A DNA stretch of 64,000 nt from Asterias rubens (lineage: Eukaryota > Echinodermata > Asteroidea > Forcipulatida > Asteriidae): the NCBI RefSeq assembly GCF_902459465.1, contig NC_047068.1, positions 620,001-684,000 on the forward strand, written 5' to 3'. The notes beneath the pieces were generated by a model, which made no database searches, was not told the origin of the DNA, and worked only from the letters and a program-made list of their open reading frames with translations. The translations under genes and the position numbers were made by a program. This document shows positions 53,091 to 64,000 of this stretch, piece by piece (the stretch's first letter is position 1; each line of letters begins with the position of its first letter).

Positions 53091-53639
53091 TGAGATCGAG
53101 GTGATGCAAGGCGTAGAAACTTGAATCAACTACTGGCGAGTTAAGGTTACTTGAAGCCAGTAACTGTAACTCACAAGTTTAAGAGTCGGGTTGACTCAAT
53201 TTAAGGTTTGGAATGAGTGAATTTTGGAAGTTGAATTTATTGTTTTTTGAGGTGTGGCCACTGAAAATAATTCAGATTGCAGAAGAGTTGTGTTGTAAAT
53301 AAATTGTAATATTTTGTAATAATCTTGATTGGCTTGAGTGCAAATTTATTTCTGCAGTGTTGGTTTCTTCCTAGGTTGCAACAACAACCCCGATGGGTTG
53401 GTTGTGACACACTCCCTTAGAAGGAAGTTGTACATATTTTGGGAAGTAAAATCTGTCCCCAGTTTACAAAGAACACTGCTTTTCTCTGTAACAAAAACAT
53501 TCACCAAGCTTAGAGCGGTGAATACTCTAGCGCTCAATTTTGTTGGGATTTTTGTGAATCTTTTACAAGTTTCCAAAGTCGAATCAAGGACATATTTTGT
53601 ATAATGATAGTGCCATATAATCAAGGTGACTTAAACTGA

Positions 53640-55000
53640 GATTTGTAGTTACCAGTCAAATAATTTCCTTTAATTGATTGAGGTTTGTGTCAAACTACTC
53701 AAGTCTGTCAAGACTCAAGACCACGAACACAGGAATAGTGTTTTTAAGTTTAAATGAGATTGATAAAAAGAATGAAAGAGGTCAAAAGTACGTGTCAATC
53801 ATTCTAACTAATGTGCATAGGTCACAACACTGATACTTGATTGGCTTTTGAATGGCTTTTGAAGAGCATTGTTCTGCATATTCATGCGGTTTGTTGACCT
53901 GTTCATTGTTCAATGCGATAAAGTTTTTACTAGTGAAGAACGTACGTGCATTTCAAACTTGCCGCTTTGACGACAGGTAAGCGCGTATGTATGCATCATT
54001 TTGATCGTTTCAACACCAGAAAGTCCCCCAGAGAAGCTATATATTTTTTTACAAACTTACCTTGCTATCTTTGCTGTAATTTTGCTGCTTAATTGTTCAT
54101 AACATGTGAAAAAAAACTTGCAGCAACACGCGAGGTCTTTTTCACCGTTCACCATTTTCTATCCAATATGGCGGCGATTTCCATGACGTAGGCCTACGTA
54201 GGCCAATTTGCATATACTGTTCAGGGGGGGGGGTAAGTGTTGGGTGGTTGGGACCACAAACATAAAGAAACATGTTTTGGGGTGGAGTCTTTCTAAGTGG
54301 GTTTCCCCCGTTTTGTTTTTCCTTTTTTGAACAAGGGTAGTTTGATTTTTTTTTTTTTTTTTTTTTTTTTTACAACTCACAAAATTGTAATTTATTGGTA
54401 TAAATTTGGTAAAATATAACAGCACTCCGAGCACCGGAAAAAAACATTGAACTTCGACTTTCATCAACTTGTTTTGACCCACACCCACCACATATTTCGA
54501 TAAGCTAGATACAATACACATCAACATTATTAAAATACAATGGCCTCTTACGAACAGAATAATTTGTAATAAAATAAGAAATAAGCCGAAACTCATGATT
54601 AAATTCCAGCTAAAACTATCAATTTTATTATGTACTCTGTGAACACTTCAAACGTGGCAAGCATGGCCTTTAGTAATCCATAAAATACAAAACACAGAAA
54701 CAAAACGGGTTTCTTATTATTTCAAATTCTGATTGTCTGCAAAGCACCACTTAAACTGGTGGAATTATCGGTTAATTGTTATTTCTGTTAATTAACAAGG
54801 AATATTTTGGAAGTGGGGAATTTTGTTTTTTTATTGTTATCCAAAGTTTGGGGTTGCAGCTGAGAAAGATTAGGCTGTTTCAGCAATTAACATGTTAGAG
54901 CTAAGCAAAAACAAATATTGCTTAATAACTTCAGCTAAGCAAAATGAACAGGATACCAGTCACAGATGTTAAATGGTACTTTTGCAGGTAACCTAATATT
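53640..55000. other. Unannotated stretch
   Basis: No gene seen. It contains a G-run (54225-54233) and a poly-T run of ~30 (54341-54371). Confidence 0.55.
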
Positions 55001-55005
55001 TGTGA

Positions 55006-55399
55006 TTAAAGACGGTGGACACTACTGGTAATTGTCAAAGACTACCTCTTCACAGATGGTGCATCTCATCAACATATGCGTAAAATAACAAACCAGTTAA
55101 AATTAGAGCTCAAATTGGTCATTGAAGTTGCGAGATAATAATGAAATTAAAAAAACACCCATGTCACATGAAGTTGTGTGCTTTCAGATGCTTGATTTCG
55201 AGACCTCAAATTCTAAATCTGAGGTCTCCAAATAAAATTCCGCGGAAAATTACTTCTTTCTCGAAAACTATGTTACTTCATAGGGAGCTGTTTCTCACAA
55301 TGTTTTATACTATCAACCTCTCCCCATTACTCGTAATCAAGAAAGGTTTTATGATAATAATTATTTTGAGTAATTACCAGTAGTGTCCACTACCTTTAT
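55006..55399 (-). mobile_element. M1 TIR element, copy 13
   Basis: Full-length M1, reverse orientation (TTAAAGACGGTGGACACTAC to TGTCCACTACCTTTA). Confidence 0.85.
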
Positions 55400-57250
55400 T
55401 TGTTCATTTTTAGTTCCAGCCTCACTTCAATTATACTAGTTTGACTGGGAGTAAACAAAAATGGCCATGCGATGATGATCAACTTTTTCATTCATTTCTT
55501 AAAAAGTAATAAACATGAACTTGAACTATTCGAGAAACAAACAAAGACTCATTCATAGTCTTGTGTGTAGAATTGATGACCGCAACCACGCTGTGTGACA
55601 GCACTCTACTCCATGCAACCTTTCTTCCTCACTTAAACATTTCAAAAAAGCACAAAGACAAATATTACACATTCATTAATTATGTGTATTTACATTTCTA
55701 GATGCATTTTCTGTTTTCAGTGCATTAAAGTGTCTTCTCTTTTAAATAAGACTTTTTTTAAGAATTATAAAATGTACATTATATTAAAGACTTTAATCTT
55801 TGTCAAATTGATAATCAAGGAGATTATTAACTCAAACAATTCAAAAATTTTTTTGTTTTAAGTTTCAACAAAACAAACAAGCGACCTTCAATATGAACTA
55901 CACTGCTGGCTCATATACCATCCCATATTTTCTGATCCACTTTGCCTCAACAATGAAAGCATTATAACATCTCTTTTTTTTCTTTTTTTCTTTTTTTTTT
56001 TTTCAGTTTTGAGCGGATACATTTGTTTTTTACTTGAAAATGATCTTTTAAAAGAAACTAACCAGTGAAATTTCAGTTAGCTTTACAGCACACACAACAT
56101 TTGAGTAAACACTTGTCTGTTATTAAATCCTTCCTTCCAAAGGCCCATTTAATCATGTAGGTCTGGGTCTAATTTCAAAAGGTTGCTTGCTTAGCACAGA
56201 AAAATCTTGCTTAGCAGAAACAGGTCATCAGCCATAACACCATGTGATGTACAATGCTTGTAACAACTGGTTCCCTGAAAAATCGGCTAAGCACCATTTT
56301 CTTTCCAATACCTAAATATAATTGGGCACTGGGTTTTAGCTCCATAAAGCAAAGAAACTCAATTTTTTAAATTTTATTTAGACAACAGGTCCAATCAAAA
56401 TGGAATTATTTAATGTATCGGTTGCCACTGGTTCCCTTCTATGTTATGCTAAGCACATAAAATCGGCAAGCAAGATTTGCCGGTTGACAACTTTGTGAAA
56501 CTTGACCCAGGTTCTTGTACTGCAAATCAATAGAACTGGAAGGAGCACGCACATTCAGTGTGTATTGGAGGAAAAAAAAATATATAATTCAAGTTTGAAT
56601 CAAAGAGCATGTTTGAATCTTGTCTGCATGGTAATTGACTTTTTTCTCTCCTTTGCATTGATCTCCAAACTGAATACCAATGCTACTATAAACCTCTCTT
56701 ACAAATCACACCTTTAAAAACTTGTTACCCCCCCCCCCCACCCATTCGAAAAAAAATTATGATTACAATTTAGTACTTCTAGCAGAAAACCGGTACTGGT
56801 CCCTTTTTCCAATTGGTGCCTGCTTTACTACTTTCAAGAATATCTGAAGGCTCGATGAATTCTGAAAAGTTCTGATATTTCGCATGCCTGTTTTTCATCC
56901 AGAAAAAAAAAATCAAGATAAGGTCAAACCTCTAGATAATAAATTAAAGAATATCTATCATTTCTTAATATATAAATGTATCTAAATGTGTCTGAAACAA
57001 AACAAAAAGCCCCAAATCTTCATAAGATTAGTCAACAAAACTCCACCAATTGTATTCAACCCGCGTGAACCGTAAACCTCTAATAAATAATCTCTTGGAT
57101 ATATACACGTCGATTCGGTCTAATTTTACATACATTGGAATATAACAAATGAAAACAAAAACTACTAAGCTGTATAGTAAAGCTTATACTAAGAAGTACT
57201 GTTTGATGCAAGACACATTTGCATCTTCAGAGTGCAAGATTGACTGGGAT
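55400..57250. other. Unannotated AT-rich stretch
   Basis: No exon or RNA gene seen. A diffuse dispersed repeat with AAGCAAGATTTGCCGG and TTGCTTAGCAG motifs (56180-56500) resembles sequence near 22120-22260, 54890-54960 and 57870-58010. Confidence 0.5.
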
Positions 57251-57254
57251 GATG

Positions 57255-57645
57255 TTAAAGGAACACGTTACCTTGGATCGGTCAAGTTGGTCTTTGAAAA
57301 GCGTCCTGTAACCGTTTGTTATAAAATCAATATGGTTAGAAAGATGTTGTAAAAGTAGAGCACAATGATCTACACAAATATGCCTCAAAATTGCGTGGGT
57401 TTCGTTTTACCTCGTTGAAAAACACGGTCGGCCATATATGGGAGTCAAAACTTTGACTCCGTATAAATGGCCGACCGTGTTAGTTCGCGACGTAAAATGA
57501 AAACCGTGCAATTTTGAGTGATACTTGTGTGGATCATTATATTCTACTTTTAAAACATCTTTCTAACCATATGCATTTCATAACAAACGGTTTCAAACGC
57601 TTTTCATAGACCAACTCGTCCAATCCAAGGCAACGTGTTCCTTTA
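57255..57645. mobile_element. F2 fold-back element, copy c (complete)
   Basis: Ends TTAAAGGAACACGTTACC and inverted; inner hairpin TATATGGGAGTCAAAACTTT and its complement at ~57437-57470. Arms of ~185 bp. Confidence 0.88.
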
Positions 57646-57649
57646 ACCA

Positions 57650-58840
57650 ACTAGAGCAATGTCGAGTGGGCACATTCAGTCGACCCGTGGTTGACTACTA
57701 ACCAGCAGCGTACATGCGCAGTGACACACTCACTCGAATGACTCATTTAGAAGTCTAGTCAACCTTCCCCCTTTTTGCTATGTAGTCACTGGTTCCCCTC
57801 TATCTGCGCTTTACACATGTTAGAATGGAACATGCTGTTGGGACCAGTGAAGAAACCATGGGCTCGAGGCTGGTTAACAAATTTACCAGCTAAACAAAAA
57901 TTAGCAGGGAACCATTCAGTAACAATATAAATGTACATCTTATGACATTTTGGATGGTAACCTGCATTTGCTCAGCAAAGCTTTTTATCTGCTAAGTAGC
58001 TTTCCAACAACGAGCCCATTCCTCAGCCAAGTTGATTATCAAATATTTTACAACGGTAAACAAAAATTCTATCGAAATGAAATGAGATGCATTTTAAAAA
58101 CCTACATCTGCGAATTTTTTTTTATATTTACATGAAACGCTATTTCAGGCCAGAGTGTGGCGTAAATGTGCTGTTATATTCATGCAAGATGTACATAAAT
58201 AGTAGCCTCCTTTTAGTGGAGTTTCTTTTAAAAACTAGACAAGAGTTGTACAAGCGGGTGGCAGGTTAAAAAATAAAAATCTAACTATACACGAAAAACC
58301 GAAACAAAATTACTGGAAAACAAACGACCAATCTATTGCACGTAACAAATCAAAAATAGTAATTTATCTGTAATATTTTCATAAAGAGCTTGTTTAAAAA
58401 CACAACTTTGTAAATTTGTTGTCCATTAGTTGTGGTGGCGAGTAAATGAGCTGATAAGGCAGTGTTAGAATGGTAGGATGCCATCAAGCTATGCACCAAT
58501 GTTTCTTTGAACTTAATATCAAAACATTTTTTCTTTGGCTGTTGAGTACCTATTCTTTTATCTACAACAATCTTTCCTGAATATATATTTTTTTGAAATA
58601 GTACATTCAAATTTAACAGAGATTTTCCGGATCCTAAAAAAGCAATAATTGATCTGTATTTTCATACACGCCCCACTTCAAAAGTAAATTTCTGTGGCAA
58701 GTACAGATAAGGCGTTGTTTCTCTTCAACTCAATCTGTTTCAGGTACCAATTCATTTTGAAAAACAGGTACAGGTACAATTTCAAGCGGTTTTCGGTATT
58801 TCAGACAAAAGAGTTTTAGAATTCAGAGTACACCATCCTT
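57650..58840. other. Unannotated stretch
   Basis: No supported gene. AT-rich, with the AGCAAGC-type dispersed repeat at its left part. Confidence 0.5.
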
Positions 58841-58861
58841 TAGTGAGACTTATGTTTGTTG

Positions 58862-59035
58862 ATGGGCAGGCCTCGAAATACCCAAAGGCACCCACAACAA
58901 TTGACACGGTGCCAAGTACTTTTGCTGTTGTGCCCTCTCCAAAGTACATATGTACCAATACAAATTCAAATTTTCCTCATAGAAGTTCCCCTTTATACCA
59001 GAGGAAAATTCTATGGCCCGAATGGGTTCAAGGTG
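58862..59035 (+). repeat. Dispersed repeat R5, copy 2
   Basis: CCCAAAGGCACCCACAACAA, ACGGTGCCAAGTACTTTTGC and GTGCCCTCTCCAAAGTAC match 60525-60690. The downstream ATTCTATGGCCC is also shared. Confidence 0.72.
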
Positions 59036-59059
59036 ATTGCTTAGTAATATGAGAAACAG

Positions 59060-59990
59060 GTAAATAAACTTTGCCAACCAGGTGGTTAATTGTTCATGTT
59101 AATTGGTGAAAAAAAAGTGGCTGACTCCCTCAAATATATTCAAACACTTCAACCAGTTCTGAAAACAATTCAATGGTTAATGATTAATTGATTGGTTTTT
59201 TTTTTTGCCCTAAAAGATGTAGCATTTCAGAAAGGATTTGTGTTCCCCACACAGGCGGGGTGCTAGAAGTTGGCATACGTGTATTAACTACTTACAGACA
59301 AACAACCTATGACTATCTGAAATCATAGACCACATAACCTGCAAATTGTTAGATGGTGTTCTACCCACAAAAAAAGGAAGTTTTCCCTAAAATTATCTTT
59401 AAGATTGTCCTCTGAAATAAATATCTGAAAACATTGAGCCGTGAAAATGGAATAACTGGCTGTGACTTTCAACATTGTCTATTTAGCCTGTGAACTTCAT
59501 AAATTCAATAATCAAAAAATTTGAACAATTTTTAAAGTACTGGCTTTGCAAAAAATTTGCAACATCAATATTTAAAAATAACACTGAATTAACAGTCAAC
59601 TTCCACGTTGACCATCTGTACTTGTAATTAACCCTTCGTGAAGTTAGATGTGAGTAATGTCGTCTGGTACACTGACTTGCTTGTTCATAAGTGACTGCTT
59701 ATAATTGGAATTCCTCTGACTAGAGACATACCTATGTTGCATGATTTTAAGGGCAGACTTTTGTGTAAAAGTCGAAAAGGGCCATAGCTTTTGCTTTTCC
59801 ATTTATTAAGTATACACGTAGGTCCTTTTGGTTGGTAAAGCAGTTTACAAACAGCATATTATATTTTCTAGTTTTGTATTAGACAGCAAACACCCATACA
59901 CAATTTGGAATGAATGTGTGTAACAGTAACACAACCTCACCATGGCTTTACCAATCTAGAGGTTCCTTTACAAAAAGTTGTCCTGAATAC
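59060..59990. other. Unannotated stretch
   Basis: No supported gene. 59650-59760 is a diverged copy of the repeat at 4650-4760 (TCTGGTACACTGACTTGCTT). Confidence 0.5.
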
Positions 59991-59993
59991 TGG

Positions 59994-60134
59994 AGTGCGT
60001 TTTGGCGACCCCAACCAGAAACGTTGGCCATCGGTTGAGAGTTTTCGTGTGTTCTGTTGAGCGCGGTGACGATGCTGTTCAGACCAACCAGTAACCTACT
60101 TGTTGAGTTGGGGTCGCCAAATCGCACTCCTGAA
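59994..60134. mobile_element. Short fold-back element (~140 bp)
   Basis: Inverted ends GGAGTGCGTTTTGGCGACCC and GGGTCGCCAAATCGCACTCC, ~27 bp. No ORF. Confidence 0.8.
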
Positions 60135-60287
60135 GTCTGGGGAATTCAAACTCGAGTGTTCACTAGTGACCAATCAAATCATTGTAGCAGACATTATTCA
60201 AAATCTTACTCACAAATAGCCAATCAGGCTGTACTGCACATATTTACATCATTTGGTCATTCTACTCCAACAGAGTTGCAGGCTAAT

Positions 60288-60463
60288 AGACCTTTATCAC
60301 GCTGTCACCATCTTGGTCATGTGCCCTGTTGCCATAACGGTAATGAATGCTAACATTCATTGCGCATACATGGCACCAGACTATTATTTCGTCCAGCCTC
60401 AGTTTGGTTACAATGAGTTGGAATGGAGTAAAATCAAGATGGCTACGCCATGATAAAGGTCTA
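60288..60463. mobile_element. Short TIR element, AGACCTTTATCA ends
   Basis: Left AGACCTTTATCACGCTGTCA, right CATGATAAAGGTCT, with CCATCTTGGTCA and, inverted, TCAAGATGG inside both ends. The left end also occurs near 12663-12700 (AGACCTTTATCATGTTGCCT). Confidence 0.65.
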
Positions 60464-60499
60464 CAGGGCCGTGTCACACATGGCAACCTTTACAGGCTA

Positions 60500-60690
60500 C
60501 TCTTGGCAGTGCAGGCTACAGGACCACTTTATCCAAAGGCAACCACAGCAATTGCCGCGGTGCCCTGTGCTTTTGCTGTGGTGCCCTCTCCAAAGTACCA
60601 ATACAAATTTAAAGTTTCTTCATGGAAGTGCCTCTTACCACAGGAAGATTGCTATGGCCCTTCAAGAGCAAAGTTCAAGGCCTGGGCACA
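60500..60690 (+). repeat. Dispersed repeat R5, copy 3
   Basis: CAAAGGCAACCACAGCAATT, GCGGTGCCCTGTGCTTTTGC and GTGGTGCCCTCTCCAAAGTA. Longest copy of the family; a frame with FAVVPSPKYQYKFKV is open but not evidently a gene. Confidence 0.7.
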
Positions 60691-61197
60691 AAATCTTGCA
60701 AAACAATTTCAGACGATTCCAAAGAATAAAACTCACTTGTGAATGCGTTTTCTTCCTGGAAATTGCCTGGAATTGGTTGCCGGTAAATTGCCCTGTGTGA
60801 CATGGCCCTTTAGACGGGACAAAATTTGCCATAAAGTTAATAAGCTATTGTAAAAGTATTGCCTTAACTGATGTATGTTCTTCAGATCAATTCATCGACT
60901 TCAAAGCTGATCATCGGTGTTCGGGTAGGGAAGAGTAGCGCCCTCATTGGCTGGGATTCCTTGCGAAGTTTCAAAGTTCTTGTCGAGTTGTTGAATGTAG
61001 TAATGCAGTTTTCAGGGTGCAATCCCACCGGGCTGCTAAGCAGGGAAATATTGCCAAGCAAAAATCATTGAGAGAACCAGCCATATGTGCAAGAACATAC
61101 CTGTGGCATCTTGACTGCTAACCTAGTTATGCTATGGGGAATATTGTCGGTATTTGGCAGCGGTATGGAATTAGCCCCGCCACAATACACAGGCTTG

Positions 61198-61236
61198 CTA
61201 TTTCTTCTTCGCTGATGCTTCTTTCTTAGTCTCCGG
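61198..61236 (-). CDS. PP1-type phosphatase, last coding exon
   Basis: [12 protein letters not shown] then TAG. The acceptor cag (61239-61237) is preceded by a pyrimidine tract. A Lys-rich short tail. Confidence 0.78.
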   Translation of the reverse strand, partial: PETKKEASAKKK

Positions 61237-62172
61237 CTGTAAAAAAAGAAAGAAAAGAAAAAAGGGTTAGAGCATTAAATGTGATAAAGAAGAATACAAT
61301 TAAAATCAAGCATGAGACTTGCCTCAAGGATGGGACTTGTCTCAAGGATGAGACTTCTCAACTCAAGGATGAGATTTTTCTCAAGCATGGGAAAACAACT
61401 TCTTTCTTGAAGACTACATTTACATCAACCTCTCCCCATCACTCATTACCAAGTGAGGTTTCATGCTAACAATTATTTTGAGTATTTCCACTACCTTAAA
61501 CTAAGTAAAGGTTTTCTTGTGCTAAGCAACTGAACAAGTTTTCATTGCTGATAAGCTTTTATGAAATCAGAGTGGAGGGGTGGAGGGATAAAGGGTGGCA
61601 ATGGGGACATGGGTGCAGAGGGGCAAAAGGTAAATAGGGGTAGTGGTGCAGGGGGGCAAGGGTGCAGGGGGGCCAAGGGTAAAGGGGGGCAAGGGTGCAG
61701 GGGGAGGCAAGGGTGATGGGGGACAATAGGGGAAAGGGTGCAGAGAGAAAAGGGTGAATAGGGGTAGTGGTGCAGGGGGGCAAGGGTGCAGGGGGGGGGG
61801 GGTGCAAGGGTATAGGGGAGGGCAAGGGTGAAGGGGGACAATGGGGGAAAGGGTGCAGAGGGGAAAGGGTGAACAGGGGCACTGGTGCAGAAGGGGGAAG
61901 GGTGCAGGGGGCAATAGTGGCAAGGGTGCGGAGGGGCAAGAGTGAATAGGGGCAATGGTACAGGGGGCAAGTGGGCAAGGGTGATGGGGGGGGGGGGGCA
62001 TGGTTGCAGGAAGGCAGATCAAATTTACCGGTAGTATTGAGAAGGAACAGGTGAGGTCCTCAGTGACTATCATGACCCCGGCAGCGTTATCAAACTCCCC
62101 ACAGTAGTTGGGCGCACTGAACAGCGTCACTAAGTTCCTCTTCTGGAAAAACTGGTACCCGTCTTCCACAAC
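61198..62172 (-). CDS. PP1-type serine/threonine phosphatase, last two coding exons (partial gene)
   Basis: Join on the - strand: 62172-62029 and 61236-61198. The penultimate exon encodes [40 protein letters not shown] and TCSFSILP. It contains the [11 protein letters not shown] signature of the PP1 beta12-beta13 loop, whose Tyr and Cys contact inhibitors in known PP1 structures. The last exon gives [12 protein letters not shown] and TAG. Both exons are phase 0 with proper AG/GT sites (ctctag, gtaaat, ctgtacag-like). Compared with canonical PP1 ([21 protein letters not shown] in vertebrates), this loop end is altered and the tail is very short and basic, without the usual TPPR. So this is a divergent PP1 paralogue or PP1-like enzyme. 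The 5' exons lie beyond 64000; I found none between 62173 and 64000. Confidence 0.88.
61380..61500 (-). mobile_element. M1 TIR element, fragment (copy 14)
   Basis: Terminal ~120 bp of an M1 in reverse (ACATCAACCTCTCCCCATCA to TTTCCACTACCTTAAA), in the PP1 gene's last intron. A short AAGGATGAGACTTG repeat precedes it (61315-61375). Confidence 0.7.
61572..62005 (+). repeat. G-rich minisatellite in the PP1 intron
   Basis: Irregular repeats of GGGGCAAGGGTGCAGGG and GGGAAAGGGTG. The + strand is almost free of C; runs of 4-11 G recur every few bases. Open frames on the - strand (Pro/Leu/Cys-rich) are by-products. It ends ~24 bp before the donor of the penultimate PP1 exon. Confidence 0.92.
62029..62172 (-). 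CDS. PP1-type phosphatase, penultimate coding exon
   Basis: 48 codons, phase 0 to 0. The identity is set by [16 protein letters not shown]. The acceptor lies at 62173-62174. Confidence 0.92.
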
Positions 62173-62239
62173 CTAGAGGAACAAACAGTGATTGTAAACA
62201 TAAGAGAAAACATAAGGTGTACAGATAATAAAAAATAAT

Positions 62240-62680
62240 ATATAGCAAAGTCTTATATAGCGCACAGATCTACCAAGCAAAGGTACTCAAGGCGCTGAAG
62301 TACATGTATATTATATATATATATATACACATGTACAAACTTTCAGAAAGATATGTTATTGCAGTGATGAATTCTAAGACCCAATTATTTAGCACCTACA
62401 TATAAGGGTTTTACAAGGTGCTACGGCGCATACAGCAGCCACAGCCAGGAACACCGTGGCCAACCCCTACCTTTTCGACAAGTGCACTGGGTTCATTTAC
62501 ATGCGTTACACATGGGACCAACGGCTTTACGTCCCATCCGAAGGACAAAGCAATGGTTAAGTGTCTTGCATAAGGACACAAGTGTCACGGCTGGGGATTT
62601 GAACCCACACTCTGCTGATCAGAAACACTAGAGTTTGAATTCGGTGCTCTTAACTGCTCGGCCACGAAACTTCATGTAGG
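62240..62680 (-). repeat. S2 SINE, full length, reverse
   Basis: Read on -: head GTTTCGTGGCCGAGCAGTTA, box B GGGTTCAAATCCCCAG, GGATGGGACGTAAAGCCG, CCAGTGCACTTGTCG and CTTTCTGAAAGTTTGTACA. A short (AT) run (~62312-62326) interrupts the 3' part. In an intron of the PP1 gene. Confidence 0.85.
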
Positions 62681-62689
62681 TGCTCCTTG

Positions 62690-63480
62690 GTGAGACTTTT
62701 GGTTGAGATTGTCGGGAACGAGCATCAACATCAAGACTTTGAATCGATCCCCCATTGGTAAGGCTGACTGCTTATATGTCTCCTTTTTTAAATCCGTCCC
62801 CCCCCCCCCCATTATTATTGGCAGCAGTTTCTCTTCACTGCATTCCGTCCTAAATGGCAAATTATTGCATAAACAGACAAAGAAGTCATGGACATACCAC
62901 GGTAAGAGAGTGAAAGGCTTCCGGCAAAACATTTATAAATGCATCGATACTGAATCAATATTACGCATCAAGAGATGAACATTTGCATTAAAGAGGGGCT
63001 CCAAGCTCAATTTCAGCTTTTGTGATCCACACATTTTCCAATAGATTGATCCCCCTGCTTTGTAGCGAAGAGCGCACTTACACGCCCCTATCCTGTTCGT
63101 TATTTTGGTAAGCGACTCCCGAAATGGCATATGTGGACCAGTTGTATCTTGTATTGTGCAAGGGGACAACTAATCAGGCCAAGTTCAAATAGAGATCAGT
63201 CCTTATTCAAATAGGGAAAAACATTTCAAGTCTCTAGCAATGCGTTGAAATGGTGTAAAACCCACAGTGTTTGAAACCCTTCACAAGCAATTTTTTCACA
63301 AAATCACAAAACAAATGATGACGTCACATTTCAAACACATTTGTCTTTTTATGCATTCTTGATCTTTGAAAACAATCAGTCATAACACATCTTTGGAAAC
63401 TATGGACCATTTGTCTGTTTGAAAACAATCAGTCATAACACATCTTTGGAAACTATGGACCATTTGTCTGATGGCGTCAT
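62690..63480. other. PP1 intron, unique-looking part
   Basis: No PP1 exon found on the - strand. A 56-bp direct repeat (GAAAACAATCAGTCATAACA, ATCTTTGGAAACTATGGACC) occurs twice at ~63367-63475. A C-run lies at 62798-62810. Confidence 0.6.
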
Positions 63481-63491
63481 GTATCATTTTC

Positions 63492-63770
63492 GAACTGAAG
63501 TTGCGAGATAATAATGAACGAAAAAACACCCTTGTCACACGAAGTTGTGCGCTTTCCGATGCTTGATTTCGAGACCTCAAAATCTAATTCTGAGGTCTCA
63601 AAATCAAATTCATGGAAAATTAGTTTTTTCTAGAAAACTAAGTTACTTCAGAGAGAGCCGTTTCTCACACTGTTTTATACTATCAACAGCTCCCCATTAC
63701 TCGTTACCCAGTAAGGTTTTATGCTAATAACTATTTTGAGTAATTACCAATAGTGTCCACTGCCCTTAAA
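63492..63770 (-). mobile_element. M1 TIR element, copy 15 (one end missing)
   Basis: About 280 bp of M1 in reverse: from GTTGCGAGATAATAATGAA to TGTCCACTGCCCTTAA. The other terminus is absent. Confidence 0.85.
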
Positions 63771-64000
63771 GATAAAACATATCGTACAACACTATCTCTT
63801 TTAATTCAGGTAACATTTCAAAATTTCCAAACAACATACAAGTGTTAATAAACTATCCGGCTGTTTGACATCGTGCCAACGTCAAACTCCCAAGTACCCT
63901 TTCACAGAACCATTGCCAGGCTTTAATCCACTGGAAACAAACCCCATAACAATTCAATTAACAACAGAAACTAACGACATTCCCAGATTTCCAAGAAGAA

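Noticed and set aside
61542..62028. Pro/Leu/Cys-rich frames up to 142 codons on the - strand, and the extension of the PP1 exon frame into them
   Set aside because: These come from the G-rich minisatellite. The PP1 exon ends at a good GTAAAT donor at 62028 and joins a phase-matched last exon.
62933..63169. 78-codon - strand ORF upstream of the PP1 exons
   Set aside because: No resemblance to PP1 or another family and no phase-compatible splice sites.

Overview
This window looks like AT-rich animal nuclear DNA, most likely from an echinoderm and probably a sea star. That taxonomic guess is an inference. It rests on a deuterostome-type CEP72 gene, intron-rich genes with GT-AG junctions, tRNA-Leu-headed SINEs, and very dense short inverted-repeat elements. 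Only a small part of the window is coding. Most of it is introns, dispersed repeats and tandem arrays.

1-24.6 kb (+ strand): a complete centrosomal protein gene, CEP72. I could assemble it by hand as 13 exons (731-794 to 24500-24629). All splice phases agree and the coding length is 3021 nt (1006 codons plus stop). The N-terminus is the CEP72 leucine-rich repeat domain and the C-terminus is the conserved coiled-coil tail. The middle is a single 1557-nt exon rich in Ser/Thr/Pro, with an in-frame 213-bp internal duplication. The introns are packed with a ~380-bp TIR element (family M1), a fold-back element (F2), three tRNA-derived SINE types (S1, S2, S3), two degraded LINE 3' ends and two minisatellites.

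24.7-37.5 kb: non-coding DNA, then a GC-richer block (28.8-30.8 kb) with CCAAT repeats and a large inverted repeat. After that comes an unrecognised small four-exon gene ('gene X', 33000-37524, 99 aa) whose exon 1 and last exon exist in second, degenerate copies inside the gene.

37.6-47.1 kb: a satellite-rich block. It holds a 51-bp array (open on both strands), degenerate relatives, a 56-bp array and a ~48-bp array with about 50 units. The 56-bp array is flanked by two inverted copies of a second unrecognised gene fragment ('gene Y', 41421-41934 on + and 43684-44140 on -).

47-61 kb: no gene I can support beyond two weak exon candidates near 51 kb. It contains a segmental duplication (48.0/48.8 kb), several fold-back elements, more M1/F2/S2 copies and a 79-bp higher-order repeat.

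61.2-64 kb (- strand): the last two coding exons of a PP1-type serine/threonine phosphatase. They are separated by a G-rich minisatellite intron. The rest of that gene lies beyond the right edge.
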